From positions 2,971,501 to 3,035,500 of the forward strand of contig CAJFCV020000005.1 in NCBI GenBank assembly GCA_904066235.2: a stretch of DNA of 64,000 nt, given 5' to 3'. Numbering within the stretch: the first letter of the stretch is position 1; each line of letters begins with the position of its first letter. Below, one piece after another: positions 1 through 11,459 of this stretch. Origin of the DNA: Bursaphelenchus xylophilus. Its lineage: Eukaryota > Nematoda > Chromadorea > Rhabditida > Aphelenchoididae. Position numbers and translations under genes: made by a program. The notes below the pieces were generated by a model. The model saw only the letters and a program-made list of their open reading frames with translations. It had not been told where the DNA came from and did no database searches.

Positions 1-240
1 ATGTTTCCACAAAAAATCAATTTTTTCCGCACGAAACAAACAAGGTTATGGCAAAAAGCAGCTTCTCTCTCTGGCCTTTTTTCCGTTTAGTGTACTCTCT
101 CGGCGGCGAGAATTATTCAATATCTCGGCGGCGCCTGCAAAGCGCGAGCTAAAACTTTCAAGAATTGATACTTAGTTCATGACCGACGTGTGTGCAAAAT
201 TAAAATAAAATCTGAGCGTCGCACTTAGGGTACTTAAGTT
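1..240 (+). repeat. Family A element, right-hand part, cut by the window start
   Basis: The sequence matches the inner and right-hand part of the roughly 450-bp family A repeat: the fuller copies share the 'tgtttccac' start, the 'ggcggcgcc' stretch and the terminal 'aatctgagcgtcgcactt' block. The left end lies outside the window. Positions 241-746 hold no gene or repeat that I recognise. Confidence 0.75.
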
Positions 241-746
241 GTGTGTTTCCTTTGACCAACAAAGGCTTTGTTGAACGGCCGCTGCAAAACTCAAGTTAAG
301 ACTTTGAAAACGTGATGTTAACCTTAATGACTGTGCAAAATTTAGAACAGATGTAAACGTCGAATATGGGGCACTTCCCTTGTAACTTTAAGCCGTTTTC
401 CATTTACACACTTCAGTTTATTAACTCCTATTGCTCTCAATTGCTGTTACTTTGGCAACAAGATTTGCCACAAATTTGATGAGAAATCATATACAAAACC
501 CTTATTGTGTCAACAAGAGCCATCCTCATGTGCGAGAACAGTTGTCGCAGGCAAATCACGCTTTTCTCCGCTCTTTAAAGGACGTTAGCCGCAAGCGAGG
601 CACTTGGCAAGGACATTCGGCCCGATCAAAAAACCTTCGGCCGCCCTTAACCCGTTTACTTAGCAACTATTAAGTGCTAAACTACTATTTTGATTAGCAG
701 ATTTTTGGGAATTCTTCTAAAATTTGATTTTTTATCAGTAGTCGAA

Positions 747-3700
747 ATGATTGTGGGTGAAATGTTAATCAAAGGCAGTGCCGCCCTGGTCATGGTTGTC
801 TCATTTTCACTGATTCTGGTCATCGTCATGCATATCGTCTATTCGTCGCTTGGAAGCCAGATCGAGATAAGAATTGTAAGTGTTTTGAAGGGCATGTGAC
901 CGAGCCCAAGTGCATATCGATTAAAGAGCGATCGATTTTGCGAAATTTCGCCCCGGTTACGGTTGACCCGCGCCTGAGAAATTTCCGATTTTTGAGCCCT
1001 TTTTCGTTACAAGAGGGCTACCGTTTGACCAAAACGAGAAAGTGACGATCGAGTGACTCACAAGGGAAGTCACTTTTTTCGCAGACGGACTTTGGAACGA
1101 GATCTAGTAGGTTTCAAACGTGAAGCGCCTGCGACCATAAAACTGATTTCCAAAAGTGTTTACGGGGCTTCTCGGCCGAGAAAATCGACCGCAAAGTTTA
1201 GCCGAAATGAGCGAATAGCCTCCCCAAAAGAAACAGCTTATTTCATCTGCAGTGGTGGCCAAGTGGTCAGCGCGTTCGCTTTTTGCGCCAAACGACGTGA
1301 GTTCGACTTCGGCCGTCTGCGGATGGTTTTCTTTTGGCCACTGAAGTAAATAGCGAAATGCCGTTAACATCGCATGTGCTAACTATTAGCAATTTTTAAT
1401 AAAACACGAATTTAGAAACTATATCTTCATTAACCCAGGCCTGTTTTGACTTTACAATATTCATGAACATTCAGATTTGAATTTATGTTTAAATTGCTGC
1501 AAAAAAATTAAAAAAGTGTATACATTATAAGTTTACATACTAAATCAATATTTACGAACCAAAAAAGAAAATAAACTGCGCAGAGGATCGAACCCGCCTC
1601 TTCTGGCGCAAAAAGCGAGCGCACTGACCACTCGGCCACCACTGCAGACGAAATAAGCTGTTTCTTTTGGGGAGGCTATTCGCTCATTTTGGCTAAACTT
1701 TGCTGTCGATTTTCTCGGCCGAGAAGCGCCGTAAACACTTTTGGAAATCAGTGTTATGATCGCAGACGCTTCACGTTTGAAACCTACTAGGTCCCGTTTC
1801 AAAGTCCGTCTGCGAAAAAAGTGACTTCCCTTGTCAGATCTGTTGGGGGAATGCTCTTTGCAGCGGAAAGTGAAACCGTGTGTTATAGGACTGCATAGAA
1901 ATGAGGATTGAGGGAGTTATTTAGATTAGCACATGTTTTTTTAAATGATTTTTAGCTCGCGCTATGTAAAAAACAGCTAAAAAGGGAAGTACCCCAAGTG
2001 CGACGGTCACATTTTCTTTAGATTTTGCACACGCTCCAGGCATAGACTAAATATCAATTCCTCAAAGCTTTGGCTCGCGTTTTGAAAGCAAAGCCGAGAT
2101 ATTCAACGACCTTTGCAGCCGAGAGAGTACGCTAAACGCGGAGAGCGGTCACAGAGAAAAACACTTTTTGGCCATAACTTTGCTAGTTTCGTGCGGAAAA
2201 AAATTTATTTTTTGTGGAGGCATTAACTTTTACGGTAGAAATAGGTATACAACTTTTCGTGCCGAAACTCGACAAAAAGTCTCAAATTTTCGTTGATTTT
2301 CGACCTAAAATCTCGGTGGTTTCTGCAAAGCGCGAGTTAGGATTCTCGCATATATTTTAGAAAAATGTTTTTTGGATTTGCCTTTGTAAACTTCGAGTAG
2401 AAAAAAATTATTTTTTTAGAAAAGCTTCCCGCTTGGTAAGGATAAAGCTGGTCTTTTAATCGTGGAATTTGCAAAAAATTCGAGCCAAAAATCTTTGTTG
2501 TTTCTGCAAAGCGCGAGCTAAAGACCTCTCCTATGACTCAAAAGACTTTATTCTAAATTTGTGCCAAGCTTCATTTTAAGATTTTAAAAAATCTCAATGT
2601 CATCCTTAGCACTTTCTTTGCCAAATTTTTTTTTAAAATCTACCGCCAGCGACCCAGTTCTTCAAAAAAAAAACCATTTTTTGTTATCTCTAATGCACTT
2701 TTCCTATCAAAAACATCCTTTTTTCGAATGCCTTATACTCTAACTGAGCAGCCAAATTTTCAAGCAACAACCTTTAATATCGCGACCATTTTTTTGCACC
2801 CAACCATGAGCGCCCTCCAAAAGGGTTTGGTCTCAGATTCTTATCGACAAAACTCCATCAATTTGCGTCATTTCTAAGGGGCTTTCTCTTGTAGGGACTT
2901 TAAGACTCACAAAACTCCGCCTGTATGATTTTTTCGCTGTTTTTAGAAAAACCGCCGTTAGCACAAGACGATGGTTGTTTTGAAGGAGTGACTCTCTCCA
3001 AATGGACGGAATATATGGGTTTCTGATGTGTAAATCTTTTTGCTTTTGATTCACCAAATGCATTTTATTATAATACAAATCTCGTGTATATAAAATAAAA
3101 TTCGTTTCATCGTATGTGGGTCGTTGTTAAGCGATTGGAAGAGAAAAAAAAATTAGGATTTTGGAAATTTTTTTTGAACGGAATCTCGAAAGGCTACTGT
3201 TTTGTTGCAAATATAGACACTTCTTACAGTGACGGAATTGATCCAGTGATAAAAAAGTACCATTTTGTACCCAGGAAGTATCAAAAAATGTAGCAAAATG
3301 CCTCCATCGCCAACTTGGAAACTCCGTCTTGAAGAGCGCGCCCTCACAAAAAGAGCAGGCGCGCGTTTGAGATCGGAGTTTTTTCACTTGGAAACGGAGT
3401 CATTTTGCTAGATTTTTTATACTTCCCGGATGCAAAATGGTACGTTTTTTGCCACTTGATCAAGTCCGCCGCTGTAGGTAATGACCAAAAAAATATTTGT
3501 TGGAATTTTTGTCTCGCGCTTTGCAGGAGCAGACGAGATATTCAATGGCCTTTGTTGACGAGAGAAAACACGAAATTCGGAGGGCGGCCAGAGAAATTTT
3601 TTTCTCTTATTTTGGCTAATTTCGATTTGAATCAAAAGTCTCTCAATTCGGCAAAAATGAGGCTGCCACTTTTCATACCAAAACTCGACAAAACACGTCT

Positions 3701-6700
3701 AATCCTGACCCACTTTCTATCTAAAAAATCTCGGATGTTTTTGCAAAGTGTGAGCTACAAATCTGGCAATTTTTTTAGAGAACTTTGGCCTTGATTTGTG
3801 CCAAATTTCATTGAGATATATTTGTTGAACTTTGAGAACTTCCTCTATAACTGTATGCTTATAATCTTTGTTTTCTGAAAATACAATTTTTTAATTTTAA
3901 AAGTTCTTTGTCTCCTTGTATTCTCCACATCTCCTTGCAAGAGTTTTCAACCCTCTCCGCAAGTCTTGCTCCTCATCCCCATCGCTTTCTCCCCCGATTC
4001 CAAAGCGGCGCACGTGGCCGGAGCTTCCTGTAAACAGCGGCGAATGAAACCCCTTAAGCAATTCGCTTTCTCCAACGGCCATTTTTATCCGCACCGCTGG
4101 GAACACGTGACCGAAGAGAGAGAATGTTTTTGTGCAGCCAGTATCCTTCTCCTTCCTTTTTCTCAAAAAAAAAATTTTTTTTTTTCGAAAAATTCTCTCT
4201 CTTCGAAAACACCCGGCAGAGTGGGGCTTTCGTGCGGAACGCAAGCAAGACACGAGAGTTCGGACATTAAAAGACACTGGGGGGAATATAATTCCTGTGT
4301 GGAAGGCGGTGGGTGTAGCGTTGGGGAGGAATTGAGAACACTGCAGCTTTCTTGTTTTAAATTTTATTTTTTTTTGGCTTATTGGAGATTTTGACCAGTG
4401 TTTGCTAGATGCAATACAGCAATTTTGTGCAACGATCTTTTACAGGGCTCTGGCGGAAGTCAGGAGTTAAAAATCTTTGATTAATGGCGATTTGATTTGT
4501 AGCGAGCGGATTGTTTTGCTTGAAAAAAGCTTTGTTTTGCGTAGAAAATAGATTTGCTATCGAAAAAATTGGCTGCCTATTTTATTTAGCAGTTTAAAAA
4601 TAGCTTTGACAATCTGCAACAATACCAAATTTTAGGTGTTTTTTAGAGCAGAATCTCTTATGATGCGATGTGCAAATCTCGATCAAATTTTGCGCAAATT
4701 TAAATTACTACTTTTGAAGAAATATGCAAAATTTTTAGCTCTTGCTTTACTGAAATGGATGAGATTTTTATGCTTAATTATAATAAACAAGAACATTTTT
4801 GTGAGGTAGATGATTATGTATGAGTATAATGAGCTTTTTGTTTATCTTTTGATAGACAAAATTTCCCCAAAAATATATACATTTTATACTGAAAGATATT
4901 TTTAATTGGCCAAGATTTGATTTTTTTGCCGTTTCATGGAGTGTAAAAAACCTTTTAGACAGATTTTTTGAGATTTTTTACCATTTTTCTAAAAAAAGGA
5001 TTAAATTTTTTTCCTGCGCGATTTGAAAGAATAGCGCCAAAATGTGCTTTTCTCTAACCGCTCTCAAAACTTTGCGAACTCTTTTGTCGACAAAAATTGT
5101 TGAATATTTTGGCTGAACAAAGAAAGAGCTAAATTTTTTAAAGTTTTTATTCATCCAAGGCAAAAACGTGAGCAAAATCTAAAGGAAATCTGAGCATTTT
5201 ACATCGAAAACTTACCTTGTTAATCTTAAAAAAATATCTTTTAAAAAATATATATTTTTGCAGTTTTCTGCAGCCTTGCTTTTGCAAGTCTTTGATCAGT
5301 CATAGCCTTCAAAAAAACTTTTTTTTACTACCCACTAAAATTGCGTTTCCCACCCTTTTTTACAGCAAAAACAATTTGAAGTTAAAAAGTGAGCAAAGGC
5401 TTTTTGCGTTGGTCACATTTTCCGCGGCAGTTATAAATCACCGTACCGATGTTGCCGTCTCCAAGAAATGGCTTGTTATTGAGAACATGTTTACTTGCAA
5501 CTGCATCATCCCCGCATAGTCTTCTCCGTTTTTTCTGTATCTTTTATCAATATTTGTGTTCGATTGATTGACGTTTTTGTTTGGAATTTTTTAAATTTCA
5601 TGTTCTCTTATCGCCTTTGGCTGTTTTAAAATTTGTGGGAAATCAGTTTAGCCTTATCAGTGGCTAATTCCTAAGAGTCTTAGGCTCCCTTCCGTTTTTG
5701 ATTTATAGCAAAAAATTTTAAAAATTTACTTGAATTAGAGACTATAGAAAATGAGGAGAGACGGTCATAGAAAAAATACTTTATAACCAAATTTCTTCTA
5801 AATTCTTGAGAAAAAAACGATTTTTTGTATAAAAAATGACTCCACGACTGTATAAAAACACCGTCTTTTACTGAGGAATCTGCAAAAAATTGTGAATGTT
5901 TGTCATCTTCGAGCTAAAAATCACGATCCTCACTGCAAAGCAAGAACCAAAAATCTCAATTTTTCTTTGAAATCTAGAAAAATTTAATCGTACTGGTCGT
6001 CAAGATCCACCAAAATATGGCTGTGGGAATTTTATTTCTTTCTATTTTTTGTGAAAAAAGTTGACCGCTTCCAATCCGAAAATATCGATTTTTTACATTG
6101 TTCAAGCTGAAATGCCGAATATTTTGACTTCTAACAAGGAAAGTACTTTTATGGGGGCTCCTACTTTTTGACGGGACATATCTCAAAAAATCAGAAAAAA
6201 TGTGCTGATCAAGGATATATAAATCTTAGCTGCCCATTTTAGGTTTTTAGGGGTGAAAATGCCCAAAAACTGGCTAATTTCCCTACAAAAGGCGCAGGAA
6301 TTCGAAACGATAAAAAGCGCAGTCGGTCTCTTCCTTCGGAAGAGAGCGGTGTGGCCGAGTGGTTAGTGCCGTAGTCTGGGAATCAAGAGAGGGTACGCCG
6401 CACAGGTTCGATTTCCCTTTTGGGCCGAATCAACCTTTTTTTGAAGTTGAAGGTCTGAAAAATAAATTTTTGGGCCAAGACTGTCTTATTACGTCTTAGA
6501 AACTCAATAAACACCATTTTAAGCCAAAATAAAAATTGTAAACCTGTGAAAAATTAAGCGAAAAGGGGTTCATATAGGACTTTAAGTCAACTTCCGATTG
6601 AGTTTTCACCCCTAAAAACCTAAAATGGGCAGCTAAGATTTATATATCCTTGATCAGCACATTTTTTCTGATTTTTTGATATGTCCCGTCAAAAAGTAGG

Positions 6701-9700
6701 AGCCCCCATAAAAGTACTTTCCTTGTAAGATGATTCCATATCAACTGAAAACTTACCAGCCTTATTGTCATACCTATTCTGATTCTCAGCTTTTTTTATA
6801 ACAAAATTTTTTGATTATTCAACTTTAAACTAACAGTGGCGGACCTGATCCAGTGGCAAAAAACATACCATTTTTCATACCGGAAGTATCAAAAATGCGG
6901 CAAAATACCTCCATTTCCAAGTAAAAGTCTCTTTTTTGCGAGGGAATAGGTGCGCTCTTCAAAACGGAGTTTTTTTCACTTTGAGAGGAAGGTACTTTGC
7001 TGCATTTTCGATAATTCCCGGATGCGAAATGGTACGTTTTTTGCCACTGGGTCCGGTCCTATACTGTACCAATTCTAAAATTTTCAATTTTTCGAACCAC
7101 TTTTTTTCTATATACGCAGATGCTCAAGTCCTACTCTAAAAAGCCTTAAAATCACCATATGTTAATTGCAGATCCATAGAATGATTAGCGTGGCCTTGCA
7201 AGCGCCGCATTATCAGACCTTCAGCAACCTGGATGTGCCCAGCTCCTCCAAGAAGTCGATGGCGTCCTACGAATTCAAGCGGATTGCCCGCAAGTTCTTC
7301 CGTCGCGCTCTTCGATTAATGGGCCGACAGAAGAAGACGCCGCAACGCAATCCCATCGAATTCTTCCGACCAAACTTGGAGGCGAATGCGGAGTTAAAAG
7401 GTCAGCGAAAAAATGGTTTTTGGGAAAATGGGGGTGGAATTAGATGACCTTGAACTTTGTAACGAATTTTGGAGGGAGCAGAATGAAAGAACTTTTCGCA
7501 TTCGGCACGGAAATGGTAGATACGAAAATTTGAGAAATTGAAATTACGGTAAAATATTTTTACAACATACTTGCTTACAGCAAAACCTGTCTATAACAAA
7601 CAACTTTAAGGGCCCACGAACCATTTTTAGGCCAAAATTAAACACCTACAACCGCCCACTTATAATACATAAAAAATTTATTTTTTTCTCTTTAGCAATT
7701 CTTTGTACGTATGTTTTACTGTATGCCATTTAAAAAATATGTCATCTAAATATACACTCTCATATTTTCTTCGAATCTTGCATGTGTTTTCTGAACTAAA
7801 ACGCACATTTTTTCTGAAAATTTCGGTTGACTTTTTGTGCCTACTGTCAACATATTCAATGTTAATTTTTTGAGAGAGCAAGCAAAGTGAGGAGAGAAGG
7901 CAAGACAAAAAAAAATTTACAAAAAAAGTTTAATTTTCGACTACAGGGTGGTTCAGCTAAGTTCGCGGATGTTAACTGCTTATAACTTTTTATAGGATTG
8001 TTCAATTTTTATGAGCAATAGCTCATTTTATTCCGTAGTAGTTACCATTTTGTTTCCATTTTGTTACCATTTTGTTAATTTTTGAAAATTAAATTTTTTT
8101 TAAAATTTACGTGAAAAAGCATGTTTGACTTTGAAGGGTCATAACTCGACGTAGGATTGATCATTTTTAATGATCTTTTTTTCAAACAAAATGGTAACTA
8201 CTAGGGAATAAAATGAGCTATTGCTCATAAAAATTGAACAATCCTATAAAAAGTTATAAGCATTTTACATCCGCGAACTTAGCTGAACCACCCTGTACTA
8301 GAACTTTCACCCGACTAAATCTTTTTCAAAATTTTTTCAAAAAAATCCATGTGACCTTTGAAACATAAATCATTTTCATTGCAATTTCAAATCACATTTC
8401 TCTGATCACAAGTTTATCAGCAATGGAAAAGCGGTCGGAGATAGTGGGAAACAAAAGAGAATTACAAGGGTTTACCCTGGTTTTGCAAGCGATCAGAATG
8501 CTGTTTACAATGACGAATCTTGAGAATCAACTTTTCTGAAGCTAAAAATATCGCATAATCTTTACAAAAATTTGGTGCAAATTTATGTAAAATTTTATGG
8601 AGTTTAATACTTTGCATTTTGAGCATTTCCCCTACTGTGTAAAGAGTAAAATTTCATAAATTTCAAACCTTCTATTTCTCAAAAACATGAATATTCTAAA
8701 GCAACAACCAAAGCCTTTCTTTTCAGCCCACCTCGACGCAACTCGCCGAGATCGCCGCCTCTGCAATGGCCTCGACGAAGCCATCGCCGTTCCCTACTAC
8801 TGGGGCCACATAGATCGCCATGAAGCCGCGCAAACACTGGAAGGCCTTGGCCACGGCTCCTTCCTCCTCCGCGACTCCAGTCATCCAGATTTTCGGTTTG
8901 CCGTCTCTTTCCGTTGCGCCGATTCTACCGTTCATGCGAGGATTGCCAGGTACAAGGGCAACTACAGCTTCAAGTTGGATGATTCGCGAAGGTTTTGCGC
9001 TCCGACGTTGACCAAATTCGTTGAGCATTACAACAAGTTGGAGAGGTTCTTGTTCGACGAGCCGTACTTGAGCAAACCCGTCTTCCGGCGAAGGGTGTTC
9101 AGCTTGAAAGTGAGTTTGTAGATGTGAATTTCTTCGGAATTAATTTACAGGGGAAGTACCCCAAGTGCGACGCTCAGATTTTGATGAAACTTGGCACAAA
9201 TTTAGAATAATTTTGTCTAAGATATATACGAGAATCCTAGCTCGCGCTTTGCAGAAACAATCAAGATTTTTTGATCGAAAGTTGGCGAAAATTTCACACT
9301 TCTTGTTGAATTTTCGCACGAAAAGTTTCATGCCTATTTCTACTATAGCAAGAAATGTTTCTACAAAAAAATCAATTTTTTCTGCACGAAGCTGACAAAG
9401 TTATGATCAAAAAGTGTCTTTCTCTCTGACCGCCCTCCGCGTTTGGCGTACTCTCTCGGCCGAAAAGATCGTTGAATATCTCGGCGGCGCCCGCAAAGCG
9501 CGAGCTAAAACTTTCAGGAATTGATATTTAGTCCATGCCCGACGTGTGTGCAAAATTTAAAGAAAATCTGAGCGTAGAACTTGGAGTACTTCATCTGTTA
9601 ATTTACTCAACATTTTATGCACAAATTTCTGGCTAAAAATGTTCAAAAATTGTCTTTCTTGGCCTTAAAAAAGTTCAAATTATAACCCTTTTGCCAATCA

Positions 9701-9841
9701 CTTCCTTCCCTCCAACAATTCGGATTTTTTCAGGAAATGTGCAACGCAGTTATTGCCTCCCGCGTCACCCTAAACAACGTCGACACCCTGCCACTCCCCT
9801 CCCGAAATATCCGAGAGATAACGCAAATGCTTGAAGGCTAA
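747..9841 (+). CDS. SOCS4/5-like SH2 and SOCS-box protein
   Basis: Predicted adaptor that binds phosphotyrosine on activated receptors through its SH2 domain and recruits an elongin/cullin ubiquitin ligase through its SOCS box. Exons 747-875, 7172-7400, 8727-9109 and 9734-9841 join in phase and give 282 residues. The SH2 domain (about 144-235) starts YYWGHIDRHEA and has the phosphotyrosine-binding arginine in FLLRDS (about 168). The SOCS box (248-282, last exon) has the family signature VDTLPLPSR. The pattern is closest to vertebrate SOCS4/5. Exon 1 encodes a hydrophobic stretch (about 10-30) followed by a basic region, unusual for SOCS. It is phase-compatible, but it lies 6.3 kb upstream across repeat-filled intron 1, so an alternative start at Met 7181 in exon 2 is possible. 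An AATAAA lies near 9951. The SH2/SOCS identity is secure; the first exon is not. Confidence 0.82.
1249..1320 (+). pseudogene. tRNA-Ser/Leu-like module, degenerate
   Basis: An A-box-like TGGCCAAGTGG is followed by a B-box-like GAGTTCGACTTC at tRNA spacing. The acceptor and anticodon stems do not pair well, so I read it as a tRNA-derived promoter module rather than a working tRNA. Confidence 0.5.
1578..1647 (-). pseudogene. tRNA-Ser/Leu-like module, inverted partner
   Basis: On the minus strand TGGCCGAGTGG and GGTTCGATCC match the A and B boxes of type II tRNAs better than the copy at 1249 does. The anticodon arm remains irregular. It forms part of the fold-back arm. Confidence 0.5.
1983..2590. 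repeat. Family A copies, degenerate
   Basis: Begins with the terminal AGGGAAGTACCCCAAGTGCG block and continues as a reversed family A body through the 'gcgcgagttaggattctcgc' segment. A second partial copy with the 'caaagcgcgagctaa' block follows at about 2500-2590. The right end is lost. Positions 2591-3226 hold nothing that I recognise. Confidence 0.65.
3227..3474. repeat. Family B palindromic MITE (copy 1)
   Basis: Ends are CAGTGACGG and CCGCCGCTG, each flanked by TA. The two halves are inverted copies of each other with a CG-rich centre. It carries the family-wide 'cattttg...tatcaaaaaatgtagcaaaatg' and mirror segments. Confidence 0.85.
3505..3815. repeat. Family A fragment, diverged
   Basis: Resembles the inner body of family A (the 'tctcgcgctttgcag' block, then 'gagatattcaatgg') but lacks recognisable ends. 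The stretch 3816-6134 holds AT-rich DNA, homopolymer runs and no gene or repeat that I can support. Confidence 0.5.
6135..6725. repeat. Family G fold-back element (copy 1)
   Basis: Terminal inverted repeats of about 125 bp start CAAGGAAAGTACTTTTATGG and end with the complement (CATAAAAGTACTTTCCTTG). A tRNA-like module lies between the arms (6345-6427). A diverged relative lies at 59459-59922, and a partial end at 32507-32541. Confidence 0.8.
6345..6427 (+). pseudogene. tRNA-Ser-like module inside a fold-back element
   Basis: TGGCCGAGTGGTTAG matches a type II tRNA D arm. A long variable-arm-like segment follows, then CAGGTTCGATTTCC as the T arm. The anticodon stem does not pair, and the acceptor ends do not match over the full 7 bp. 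It is probably tRNA-derived, not functional. Confidence 0.5.
6834..7066. repeat. Family B MITE (copy 2)
   Basis: Starts CAGTGGCGGACCTGATCC and ends in a diverged mirror (ATACTG) followed by TA. It lies about 100 bp before the exon 2 acceptor of the SOCS-like gene. Confidence 0.8.
7942..8297. repeat. Family F fold-back MITE with TA ends
   Basis: Long terminal inverted repeats of about 125 bp begin TACAGGGTGGTTCAGCTAAG and end with the complement CTTAGCTGAACCACCCTGTA. The TA borders and fold-back form are typical of non-autonomous Tc1/mariner elements. It lies in intron 2 of the SOCS-like gene. Confidence 0.85.
9148..9597. repeat. Family A element, intact, with 8-bp target duplication
   Basis: A 450-bp copy that starts CAGGGGAAGTACCCCAAGTG and ends in the diverged complement. 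The flanks at 9140-9147 and 9598-9605 are both TTAATTTA, a perfect 8-bp direct duplication. That length is characteristic of hAT-superfamily transposition. It lies in intron 3 of the SOCS-like gene. Confidence 0.85.
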
Positions 9842-10062
9842 TTTCTCCCCCCACAAAAAAAGCCTGTAAATACGCTCTCACTTAAGTATTGATCTTTGTC
9901 AGAAAACTGCTGTTCGAATTTGTAAATAAGCCCGCCTCACCGCCCCGTGGAATAAACACATCAATGTATTTTCTCCTTCAACGCCATAAATATTTGTTCC
10001 CTTTATTTTATTATAATCAGTATGCTACAGTAACCCCAAGAGTGGGTGCTAAAAATGGGGTC

Positions 10063-11292
10063 TTATTTTTGTGCTGATACATTTTGCAAGGCAGAGTCAT
10101 CGACTTGAACTTCAGGGGTTGTTAACGTGAAGGGAAGGTTGTTCAACATCGATCGGCTGAGGACTTGTTCGGGAAGGCCGCTGTTGCATCTGGCGCTGGA
10201 GCAGACGCAGAGAAGGCTGGATCTCTGAAAAATGAAGGCTAGTTTACAGGGTGATAGATGTGAGACAAACTAAGGCCCAAAAAGCTCAGGAAAGTATCCA
10301 TTGATGACTACAGTGACGGGCCTGATCCTGTGGCAAAAAACGTACCATTTTGCATCCTGGAAGTATCAAAAATGTAGCAAAATGCTTCCCTCTCCAAGTG
10401 AAAACCCGTTTTGAAGGGCGAGCCCTTTCCTTCACAAAAAGAGCGGAGCTTTTTCACTTGGAGAGGGAAGTATTTTGCTACATTTTGGATACTTCCCGGA
10501 TACAAAATGGTACGTTTCTTGCCGGTGGATCAGGCCGCCACTGTAGGTTCGAATCTCAGTTGCCACTGTATAAATATATCAACTTACCTGTGCCTGAGGT
10601 GGAGCTGGTGGAGCCGCTCCGCTTCTGCGCACTCTCTTGGCTCGACTCAGCTTGAAATCGGGAGGTGGTCGAATTCCAGGAGGGCCAAAAGCTCTGCTTT
10701 TTGATTTGGATTCCTTTGACGATTTAAATTCCTTTGACGAAGGAGGAGGGACAGGATTTGTTTCGTTGAATTGCTCGTCGATTTCGAACTCTGGGTCGAC
10801 TGGAGGTTCAGCTGGAGGGAAGATCTCTTCGGAGAATACATTGCTATCAAATTTCTCGGGGAACTTTGGTTCAGGAAGCTAAAATCATCATTTTTCAGAG
10901 ATTTTTTAGAGTTTTACAAGAGTTTTTCCCATTTTTTGGGGTGAAAAGTCATCACAGGCCTCTAAAATTATTCTAAAGTTACTATGCAATCTACTTCTCA
11001 CGCTTACACTTCCAATATTTTGACACAGAGCGCTGCCAGGGAAGAACAACAAGTATTGGTAGATGGGAGTTCCAGTTGGAGTGCAAAACTTTCGCATATG
11101 CAATTGATTATCCGGTGAAGACACGTAGGCGACCATTGAGCAACTCTCAACCCCTGGCTCACATTCCTCGATCTCTTCGACGCACTCTTTTGTGTCATCA
11201 TCACCGGCGTTGGCGTTGCAGGTAATGCATTCAAAGGCAAACGATTTGGCAATACAGGTTGATAACAGCGGTAGTAGAAGTAGGAGATTCAT
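10063..11292 (-). CDS. Secreted Ly6/three-finger-like cysteine-rich protein
   Basis: Three exons (11008-11292, 10588-10878, 10063-10224) join in phase 0 and give 245 residues. The N-terminus is a signal peptide (MNLLLLLPLLSTCIAKSFA). The first exon then begins with the CITC pair and carries spaced cysteines. The last exon adds CVC and CNSG, the usual closing pattern of Ly6/uPAR three-finger folds (CxxxxCN). Between them an exon-long acidic and proline-rich insert ends in RAKRVRR, a possible proprotein-convertase site. No GPI tail is evident, so it is probably secreted. An acceptor TTTTCAG directly precedes the ATG. The 3' end converges on the SOCS-like gene. The family call rests on cysteine spacing alone and its ligand is unknown. 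Confidence 0.72.
10311..10543. repeat. Family B MITE (copy 3) in an intron
   Basis: CAGTGACGG and GCCGCCACTG ends with flanking TA. It lies in the second intron of the Ly6-like gene, 44 bp from the exon 2 donor. Confidence 0.85.
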
Positions 11293-11459
11293 CTGAAAAT
11301 CGAATGCTCGCAAATTTTTTTGACCACTGCTTGTGTTGTTACAAATTCTAGCACGATAAAAAAATGGGGACTCAGTTAGGGTATGGCTTGGAGACTTTGC
11401 TCACTTGGAGTACCCAAAAAAAACATTTGTAAGTTTCCTATTTTTAAATAAAAACTCGC

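Larger units (their letters stand above)
1061..1833. repeat. Fold-back element with a tRNA-like module in each arm
   Basis: Two arms of about 280 bp are inverted copies of each other. The outer ends read CAAGGGAAGTCACTTTTTTC on the left and its complement on the right. Each arm contains a tRNA-like module (1249-1320 and 1578-1647) with a Ser/Leu-type A box. A unique spacer of about 200 bp separates the arms. The element lies in intron 1 of the SOCS-like gene. Confidence 0.75.

Noticed and set aside
3966..4394. 142-codon open frame near the left end
   Set aside because: No recognised domain, overlaps an equally long frame on the other strand, and contains long homopolymer runs.
6345..6427. 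Functional tRNA-Ser gene
   Set aside because: A and B boxes are good, but the anticodon and acceptor stems do not pair; better explained as a tRNA-derived module.
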